A DNA stretch of 64,000 bases from Trichobilharzia regenti. Taxonomy: Eukaryota > Platyhelminthes > Trematoda > Strigeidida > Schistosomatidae. Position numbers and translations under genes: made by a program. Positions 56,766 to 64,000 of the stretch are shown one piece after another; the first letter of the stretch is position 1; every line of letters starts with the position of its first letter. Location: contig OX235262.1 of NCBI GenBank assembly GCA_944472135.2, positions 169,197,509-169,261,508 on the forward strand. Direction: 5' to 3'. A model generated the notes under the pieces. That model was not told the origin of the DNA, made no database searches, and was given only the letters and a program-made list of their open reading frames with translations.

Positions 56766-56818
56766 TAGAACCTGATGATGATGAAGTTATCGAAAACAAT
56801 ATTCATTGTTCAACAACC
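56766..56818 (+). ncRNA. HHR-like motif of PLE-3
   Basis: Core CTGATGA is at 56772-56778, an extra U at 56779, stem II GAT/ATC (56780-56782 with 56789-56791), GAAA at 56792-56795, stem III AACAAT/ATTGTT (six perfect pairs, loop ATTC), and C56811 at the cleavage position. The first stem I pair (C with A) does not form; a distal helix AACTGTA (56761-56767) with TACAAGTT (56819-56826) is possible. All invariant core bases are present. Confidence 0.55.
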
Positions 56819-56839
56819 ATACAAGTTAACATAGATACG

Positions 56840-57894
56840 ATCGCGATTTAAGTTCACATTACAACAAAAGAGATTAAAGCCGATAATAACTTCCCGCTTG
56901 ATATAAATTTCAAAGATGTGAATAAAGATTACAAGGAGCTGAGAAACATAAGTGTATAACATTAGAAAATAGTTTCATAACGTGTAAGATAGTCATTTTT
57001 ATGACTGAAACAGGTGTACAGAAATTGAAATAACAGTTTTTATAACTAAACTTTTAAAAATTGGTGGGAATGAAAAACAATGACGTCAAAATGAACTAGG
57101 CGTGTGGTTAGTGTAGACGTGTTGGACTACTTATTTTTAAACACATAGCTTCGAATTTTCGATCCATATATTGAGGGCTTCTGCAGTACAGAGTGGTCAG
57201 GTAAACATCGTCTTTAGTGGATTTATGTTCAGTTTGTAAATGATAGTGAATGGTGGGTCATTTGAGATGCTATCGTAGGTGCTGGAAAGTTGTTCATTTA
57301 TGGTGTTTCTGATGGGTCATTATCTCCTCATTGAAGCCATGCTGACTATTCTTATGTAGCACGCTCTGAGAGGACATGCTTAGAATGACCTATGTACTTA
57401 GCTCCACAGGAGCAGCTGAGTCGATGTATGTACACTAAAGTTTGTCTTTCACATTGTTAAGTGTTGCTACAGAGAAGGTTTTCTCTTAATGGTACCTGCC
57501 ACTATATCACCCGGAAGTCTGCACTCACATAAATTATTTTCTTTATTACTCAAGTGTTTTCTGCTGTTTTTGTCTTTGGTCTCATGCTCTTCTCCACGGA
57601 ACGTACAGGGTGTACATTTTAAGCCAGGATATTTTTGAGAAGTAAGAGCTCTTCATCCAATCATTCCATGCTGCAAGTTCTTCTGGGTCATATACTGAAC
57701 TTTGACAATTACAACATTAGTTAGTAACGTAAAACTAGTTCCTATTTCCGACCAATACTTGTTTTCTCGCTTATAATAGCATAAATAATCGTTTGGAAAA
57801 CTTTCCTTAGAAACAGTATGAATAGTGATATTTTGAATGGACACAAGTATGGTTAAATTTCGTATTCTGTGTAACTACTGTGAGACGGATAGTG
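56840..57894. other. No recognised feature
   Basis: AT-rich sequence. The minus-strand ORF 57653-57844 has no recognisable domain. Confidence 0.35.
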
Positions 57895-58180
57895 TTAGAG
57901 AAATTTCAAAATGTATAGACTACAGGTATCAGGGGCACATTTATGGAGCCATTGCAAACTTGACAAATAGATTGACTGACTGACTGGTTCAACATAGAAC
58001 GTTGCATAGACGTGCACCATTTCGAGTTGCAACACCCTATGTGTCACACAAAGGAAGATAAAAGTGAGGAAAAGTATATTCAAAAAGATGATAATGAGTA
58101 AACATGTGAGTGAGGAAGAATCGTAAGGTGGGAAAACAATAAGATTTATCGTATATAACCGAATATCTCCAGCCATCGGT
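57895..58180 (-). repeat. LINE o 3' tail, inverted
   Basis: The minus strand repeats the 5100-5260 tail: a pyrimidine-rich start, then 'gtgtgacacatagggtgttgc' and a cagtcagtcagtc run. The 93-codon ORF 57895-58176 with its hydrophobic stretch is this tail read as protein, not a membrane protein gene. Confidence 0.6.
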
Positions 58181-58189
58181 TCTTAGAAT

Positions 58190-58430
58190 CCCAATGATCC
58201 CAATCGGGAAGCTTGTACCTCCCTGTGTGCCTACAAACTAACTATCAAGGACTTCATGGAATGATTCTGTGTTTCGGCCTTATCACCACCACTAGCTCTT
58301 TTTCAACCTTATGTTATCCTAACTTACACTACAAGTCATGTGTTACACATATTCTATCCATCTCAACTGATTTTGCTTCACAATCCTATCGACTGTCTTT
58401 TCCTCCTTGCCTAAAACTCAATTTTGTTTT
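58190..58430 (+). repeat. Repeat H, copy 1
   Basis: It shares 'acctccctgtgtgcct', 'caccaccactagctctt', 'tgtcttttc' and related blocks, in order, with 62165-62410. It is followed directly by SINE B. Family unknown; the ORF 58213-58503 crosses both. Confidence 0.55.
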
Positions 58431-58650
58431 ATTCCTTTACATTCCCAGTGGAATATGGAGGTCTGAAGTTTCGATAGCATTGGTATTTATTATCACGGGA
58501 TGAAGTTGCTAGCCTCATGCTCAACCTTCCCTCTTCCCAGGTTTATTACTGGCTAATCGAGTTAAAGGAGTGCGTCAGTGTCCGGGGATTGAACTCCGAA
58601 CCACATGAGTGGTTGGAGAGCATTCTATCTCTTTGCCGCCGACGCACCTA
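58430..58650 (-). mobile_element. tRNA-derived SINE B, copy 5
   Basis: It matches copy 2 through 'attcccagtggaatatgg', 'gaagttgctagcctcatgctc' and 'gagttaaaggagtgcgtcagt'. The minus-strand head reads GCGTCGGCGGCAAAGAGATAG, so the A box is damaged, but the B box GGAGTTCAATCCCC is intact. Confidence 0.85.
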
Positions 58651-59469
58651 ACACTGAATGTCTATCTTCAATATTACTAACTCTGTTGTACCGCATAAAA
58701 CAGGAGATAGAATGCAACCAGCTTTGATCAAAGACTTGGCAAATAGAGAACACTTGAAAACAGTAGTTCGCGCTCAATCAGTGTTTACAGCTTTTGTTTG
58801 CTTTCATAAGTCTCACTGAAACAAGGATAATGTAGTATGATTCCATTCAGTTAGTTCGCTACAAAAACCTATAACTAAAGGCGAATAGAACACCTTCGAA
58901 CCTAATTAAATTATTCTGAAATTGCAAGCTTTTCATTGAAAAAGGCAAATAACACTGATATTACTTTGTTGACATCAGTTACATAAGTAAATGGAGACAG
59001 GCATACACCACTTCTAGTAGAAGAACAGTAGAATGATTCAACCTGACAAATGTGTCCTTCCACTCTCTCTCTCTCTCTCAACCTCATTAATTTTCATTTG
59101 GGTTAATTAAATTATGTGAAAGTTACTAACAGCAGAATTCTGGAATAGTTTGTAGACCTTATCTTTAAGGAGCTAAGTAAATCAAAGGGCAATTTATTGT
59201 CTTGCCTAAGTTCTCACCCACTTTCATTAATTTCTTTGAATAATACTTAGTTATATTTCAGTGCTTATTTATTCACAAAGTAGTATAATCCTAAAAATAA
59301 AAAAACCGTTGTTCTTAAAGTTCTAATGAGATAAACAAAGCTGTTTAGTTCCAATAGTGATAATAATGACAAAAGTTCAAAATAGAATGTTTTACTGTAT
59401 CTAGCAGAATTTTGATAGACTTGACTTACAGAAGTAAGACCTTTAACAAAATGTTTACGTTGGTACAAA
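58651..59469. other. No recognised feature apart from a CT run
   Basis: A (CT)n run lies at 59062-59079. Nothing else was recognised; the 67-codon minus-strand ORF has no domain. Confidence 0.4.
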
Positions 59470-59640
59470 TACAGAATTTGAAACTATAGGCACTGGGTTC
59501 TAGCCTCGGTGGGAATATCATCACTCACTGAGAAATGTAGGTACATCCAGATGACGAATCCCAAAAAGGATGAAAGGCGCATCCTGGATTCCAGTGCTAT
59601 TCACCATCCACCAATTAAATACAGAATTTATCAGTTAAAA
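59470..59640 (+). mobile_element. SM-alpha-like SINE with hammerhead
   Basis: A B-box-like gggttctagcctc (59494-59506) precedes an HHR-like motif at 59546-59588 and a 3' part with attccagtgctattcaccat. Active hammerheads in SM-alpha repeats of schistosomes are established knowledge; the order B box, ribozyme, 'ctgctatccacca' tail fits that repeat as I know it. The next repeat (an RTE) starts about 55 bp later. Confidence 0.75.
59546..59588 (+). ncRNA. SM-alpha-type hammerhead, core position 3 changed
   Basis: Stem I TCCAG/CTGGA (59546-59550 with 59584-59588) is perfect. The core is ATGACGA (59551-59557), so C3 is A. Stem II ATCC/GGAT (59558-59561 with 59568-59571), GAAA at 59572-59575, a poor stem III, and C59583 at the cleavage site. 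A changed C3 normally abolishes cleavage, so this copy is probably inactive. Confidence 0.75.
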
Positions 59641-59694
59641 GGTTTTTATGAGATTAACGAACATTCCAAACTTCTTTCAATAGTAAGAGATATA

Positions 59695-60770
59695 TTGACT
59701 AGAAAACAAGCCTGGAACATAGGGCTTCAACAAAACGTCTTCATTTTGTCCTGTTCACTGAGGTCCTCTTTAGTTGATCACATCATCGCCCATGGTCTCT
59801 CATTTCCCCTCATAAGATTCGCTCTATGTAACTCTCAAACCCACGCCAAAGCTGTCGTTCTTGACTCACCTCCCACTAGAGGGCTTGCCTGGCGGGCAAT
59901 GTCATCCATAGGTCTTCTCAAAGTGTGTTGAATCCATCTCCACTTCATTCGTCATATTTGTTGAGCTACAGGTTCTTCATTGATTCTTTCCCAGAGTTTC
60001 TTGTTACTGATTCTTTCGGGTGAGTGATCTGACCTTTAGGATCAAGAAACAGAAGGTATCTGTTGATAAAAGTCTGCAGTCGATGGGTAACTGTGGCAAT
60101 CCAAGTCGCCGACCCATGCAGGAGAAGTGACTCAGTTAATAGTAGTGTTGAAAATCCTGATTTTGTTCTCTGTGCTGACTTCAAAGAGTTTCTGCACTGA
60201 TTTTCAAGAGGTAAAGGTCTGTCTCTTCTTTCCGATTTCAGCTGTTTTTGATATCCGCACACGTACTGTCACCTATAATTGAAACGTTTCTGCCCAGATA
60301 ATCGAAGGAAGTGATCTGATTCAAATACCCTCTGATGAAAGTGATTGATTGGTTAGTTACTTTCATCACCTATGTCTTCTGTGTTTTTGCTTAATGTCCC
60401 GTCTTCGCTGTTTCTTCTGAACACTTGCTGACTTTAGTCTGTAGATCTTTAGGAGATTGTGTCCGCGAAGTTCAGATCTTCCAGAGTCTTTTTGTCGACC
60501 CAACATATTACTGTCTCCCCTCTCCCCGCAGTGTGAGGTAAAATGCTGTCCACAACATTCACGAATGCCACTGGTGATAGAAGTCGATCTTGCCTTACTC
60601 CTGTCTTCTTTTTTAACGCCTCGCTGAGTTTCCTGTTATGGATCACCTAAACCACAGAAATGCCATGTAACCGTTGATTGTATCTGACAAATACTTTAGG
60701 AACTGCACTCTATAATGCTGAAGTGGTTTCTAAATTACTAAATGGCCAACACTGTCGTAGGTCTTTTGAA
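59695..60770 (-). mobile_element. RTE-clade LINE, 3' half
   Basis: On the minus strand: MIHNRKLSEALKKKTGVRQD with RLLSPVAFVNVVDS (RT block with GVRQxxLLSP), DKKTLEDLNFADTIS (the FADD box, here FADT) and a gap. Then come KSERRDRPLPLENQC, AQRTKSGFSTLLLTESLLLH, GSATWIATVTHRLQTFINRY and the C-terminal and 3' region down to ctggaacatagggcttc near 59710. The ORFs 60449-60646 and 59966-60262 are its main pieces; the plus-strand ORF 59509-59931 is antisense or read-through. It is truncated at the 5' side and broken. Confidence 0.85.
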
Positions 60771-61539
60771 AGTTAATTATGCATTATGCAAGATAATTCG
60801 AGCTCATTTTATTTCATGGATTCTCTTCGACGCCTTACATTCCAAACAAAATCAAACTGTAAGTTACAAAACTACTCAACACACTATTTTTTACAGTGAC
60901 TCCGAGTTAAAGGTAAAAAGTACAAGCAACATAATCCTAAAAATGAATTAAGTAGACGAGATATTCGGTGTTGAATAAGTCTTTTGATAGAAACGGCTTT
61001 GGAGAACTGAATTGACCGTAGTTTTCTTTGTGTATTGATTATTTTGAAAGGATGACTAATTTTCACTGCATGTTTCGTGTCAGTTAGAGTTTTTGAACAC
61101 TACGCTGTTCCATTTTGTCTGAAGTCAGTGTTTGTTTTCAAGCGAAATCTAAGCTCCATTCCTCCTACTGTTACTTAGCCTTTTGAAAATGAATAATTTG
61201 TCCACCTACATGATTAATGGTATTATTTCGCTCATACTTTCTATCTAGTACTCCAAATCACTGTGAAAAAGTATGTTTGAAAACAAACTTTGTAACTTAC
61301 AATTTGATTCCGTTTAGGGTTTATGGCGTCAGAGAGAATCCATAAAAAATAAAACGAGATCTTATTATCTTACAAATATATATGAAGTGAATTGGAAAGT
61401 TTTAAGGGAGCATTATCACTGGGATCCATTATCTGTGTTTTTTTAACACCATCTACTCATATAATGCTGTACCATTTTGTCTTATATCAAGTGAACTTAT
61501 CTAATTTGCAATTGTATATTTTACCATCATTCAGGGTTA
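60771..61539. other. No recognised feature
   Basis: AT-rich sequence without recognised features. Confidence 0.35.
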
Positions 61540-62115
61540 GTATGGCAGCCTTTCCTCGCAAGGTCATTAACATTCATGTTTTTCAAAAGAATGGTTACGG
61601 AACTTCATCATCGGGTTCTACAGTTCTATATACATAATAGTGAATGAATGAGCTGGTGTTGTTAACAACAATTATGTTTGTTTAAGTAGCGTCGAATTAT
61701 TAGAAATAATATCTGTGGATTATTTACAGTTCGACAGCATCAACACAACAATACACTGAATATCAGAAAGGTTAGGAACCATAATAAGACAAATTCATGA
61801 ATTTATAGTCCCCACTGAAAGCTGACCAGGGTAGTAGTAGTGTCTGGCTGGAGTTGTTTCTTTTGCACACGAAACACTGGTTGTTTTATGCGAATCACAA
61901 TATCCTCTGCTGTTTGGAGTAAGCGGTACCTGGATGTTTTTGGCATATTATTTAGTACCTGATAGATAATTGTGGAGAAGGATTTTTCAGCGCAGCCTAT
62001 TACCGGTTTGAATCAGGCAGTCTAATATCTAAGTGTTGGTGGTTTTTACTACACTTTCGTTTAGCCGTACTTGTAGATTTTTTCGAGCAAGATACATGAA
62101 GTACCTGTAATCCAT
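61540..62115 (-). mobile_element. PLE-3 fragment, inverted, with HHR-like remnant
   Basis: The minus strand repeats the end of 55985-56765: a NLPKTSRYRLLQTAEDIVIR-like region, the VRKKQLQP-like end, TCAGTGGGGACTATAAATTC, and 3' of that AACTGTAGAACC followed by CGATGATGAAGTT and a GAAA with AACAT/ATGTT (61575-61625). The ribozyme core is damaged (CGATGAT), but the stem III inverted repeat is again present with a different sequence. Confidence 0.65.
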
Positions 62116-62164
62116 TAGTATTATTTGTGATTCGATGTTATTTAAACGATAACGTTGTTAATAA

Positions 62165-62410
62165 CACACAACGAGGAAGTCCACACCTCCCTGCGTGACT
62201 GGCTTAAACTAACTGTTGTGAATTTGATTCAAGGATATCATGTTTTGGTCCCACCACCGCTAGCTAACTCTTTTCCAACCTAACCTTATGTCAGCTAACA
62301 TTGCCTGTCGAGGAAGAAGATGGCTAGACATACGTTACACACGTCCTAGCCATCTCAGTCGATGTAACCTCACAGTCTTTTCTATTGATTTCCCCCTGCT
62401 TAACTAGCAC
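62165..62410 (+). repeat. Repeat H, copy 2
   Basis: It matches 58190-58430 in block order ('acacctccctgcgtg', 'ccaccaccgctagctaactc', 'cacagtcttttct'). A repeat G end follows at about 62470-62530. Confidence 0.55.
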
Positions 62411-62530
62411 TCGACATTTTCGCACTGCGCATAATTCAGAGAAGTTCTGGCTAGCTATACAGAAGAACGCGAAAATTTGTTTTTTGCGTTCAGACGATAA
62501 CAAGTGGGTTTTGGTTACCAAATTGCCTTA

Positions 62531-63009
62531 CAGATGAATTAGTTTTATTTGTAGACAATACAAGAAGTTTAGAAATTTCACGTATATGACTATGTATGAT
62601 AATTTATTCAAGTGTACTTTAAGTGAAAATACCTCCAGCTTAACTGTACACTTCTTCCCTGGGCTTTTTAAGAAAGATAATTCCATAAAATCTCAAACAC
62701 TGAAGGCTGTAAGTAACGTTATTGCTATGTGTGTCTTTGACTCAATTAACTGACGTTGTTGTTCATAGGCATTTTTATTCTTGTAAGTACTTAGCTTAAG
62801 TTATCTTGTCTGATACTAAACATCCTCTTTATTATTCACAACTTTTTCCTTCTATCTCTTCAGGTTTAACTAAGCGAAATTTCATAAGAATTTATACTCG
62901 TTCTCCGAAATGATAAAATTCAACCATATCATGACTAACACGAATTTTGTTTGAAGAGACAAATGTCAGAAAAGAGCTCAGTAAACTTAGGTGTTTGGAG
63001 GAAGGAAGT
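62531..63009. other. No recognised feature
   Basis: AT-rich sequence. Around 62640-62760 it loosely resembles the C-terminal part of the CR1-like LINE copies (cttcttccctgggctttttaag), but this is too weak to call. Confidence 0.3.
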
Positions 63010-63540
63010 CTTCACTGATTTAGGTATCGTGCTAGTTGGCATTCATTAGTCAGCAAGGCGTATCTGCAACCTTGAAGGAACTCAAGTCCCTTCTGAGACT
63101 AGAGCCCGCATCACCTAGTGCTGCAGTCAGAGACGTTACCACTGAGCTATTCGTGCTACCGATTGACCTCCTATAGGAGTGTATTGGATGCTTTGATAAT
63201 TGGACACTAATAACTAGTATGATGTGTTTAGTCCATTCTTTAGTGCAGACTGGATTCCATCAGTCAGTTTCGCAGTGTGACCACCATCCTAGATAGCTTG
63301 CCATCACGATGCACACGAATTCGATGATATACACCTTACTGACTGGTGCCAACCAGCACGATACTCGTGTCCAAAACTTCCCGACGATTGCTTTCAATCA
63401 TTCAACATAATCAAATCAATGTGCATCGTAATAGTGGGTTACCTAGAATGGCGGCCACATTGTGAACTTGACTGCTAGAATCCAGTCTGCACCGAACAGA
63501 GGACTAGATACATCACACTAGTTACTGACTAGTGTTCAAT
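63010..63540. repeat. SINE-like repeat D, inverted head and inverted body pair
   Basis: 63010-63190 is the tRNA-like head of repeat D on the minus strand (inverse of gtggtaacgtctctgactgc). 63190-63330 is body sequence on the minus strand and 63390-63540 body sequence on the plus strand, both containing the gtgcagactggattc / gaatccagtctgcacc string. The two bodies form an imperfect inverted repeat. Confidence 0.6.
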
Positions 63541-64000
63541 CAAAGAGTTCATGAACGTTATTTAGTCAGTATACAAACAGCAAATTATAGAAACAATTAT
63601 CGCTACATATATATTATTTATTATTCATAATATTCCAATAAATTTCATTGTGTGTGGTTTTATTATTTCTACTAAATTATGTATTAACATATTTACAGAT
63701 GCAGTTAAGTAGTTGTGATATTTACAAAACACTGTAAATTCTATTCTGTTCAGTTATTACTGTTTAGAATAAAGTGACTGCATTATTTAAAAGACTTATT
63801 AATGAACGAAGAATAATATTTTACGTAAATTCCGCATCATGTGATCCTAAATTAATTTGTACGACCATAATAATTAAAGAAATATTATCAATAACAGCAT
63901 TAGTCCTCTTTCAAATTACATCGAATCACCAGTATCAGCAGATGACTGCATTTCAAAAGCACTCTCAGTAAATGAGGGATAATATTCACTCATGTAAAAC
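63541..64000. other. No recognised feature
   Basis: AT-rich sequence to the window edge. The 65-codon ORF 63774-63971 has no recognisable domain. Confidence 0.35.

Noticed and set aside
57895..58176. A 93-codon ORF with a strongly hydrophobic stretch, like a small membrane protein.
   Set aside because: It is the inverse of the pyrimidine-rich 3' tail of the LINE at 4570-5430, so the hydrophobic residues are a reading effect.
1..64000. CRISPR arrays, bacterial operons, ribosome binding sites, rRNA genes.
   Set aside because: None were seen; composition, SINEs and LINEs are those of an animal genome.

Overview
The window reads as intergenic or intronic DNA from a parasitic flatworm, most likely a schistosomatid blood fluke. 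It is AT-rich, nearly all ORFs are short, and it is packed with decayed retroelements of kinds known from schistosomes: RTE-clade (SR2-like) LINEs, CR1/jockey-like LINEs, several Penelope-like elements (PLEs) with GIY-YIG endonuclease remnants, tRNA-derived SINEs and SM-alpha-like repeats carrying hammerhead ribozyme (HHR) sequence. I see no complete host gene. Two stretches could be non-transposon coding sequence: a 287-codon ORF without an ATG start (12223-13083) and a possible exon (30149-30455).

Layout. 1-3 kb: repeats F and G, a 66-bp inverted repeat and a SINE with clear target-site duplications. 4.3-9.8 kb: LINE tails, two tail-to-tail RTE copies, a PLE fragment and a GC-rich island. 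10-14.5 kb: SINE and F/G repeats plus the 287-codon ORF. 14.5-19 kb: SINEs, RTE fragments (one with the APE endonuclease) and a PLE. 19-27.6 kb: a well-preserved PLE-type HHR motif, a PLE RT-endonuclease pseudogene with its own HHR, and RTE tails. 27-33 kb: many copies of a foldback repeat with tRNA-Thr-like heads and HHR-like tails. 33.4-40.7 kb: an RTE with a 12-bp TSD, a CR1-like LINE, a longer RTE and a rearranged PLE. 41-48.7 kb: PLE fragments, RTE copies, the clearest foldback copy and a SINE nested in an RTE. 49-64 kb: PLE fragments, a second CR1-like LINE, an SM-alpha-like HHR, a last RTE and inverted D repeats.

The recurring theme is the hammerhead. At least five unrelated-looking repeat lineages (PLE-1, PLE-3, repeat F, the foldback repeat C and the SM-alpha-like repeat) keep an HHR-like arrangement: stem I, a CUGANGA-like box, stem II, GAAA, a usually tiny stem III and stem I closure. 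Some copies have covarying stems and others family-specific core changes. Family names such as PLE-1 to PLE-5 and repeats A to H are my local labels, not database names. Repeat boundaries without TSDs are approximate, and all fold statements come from reading the sequence by eye.
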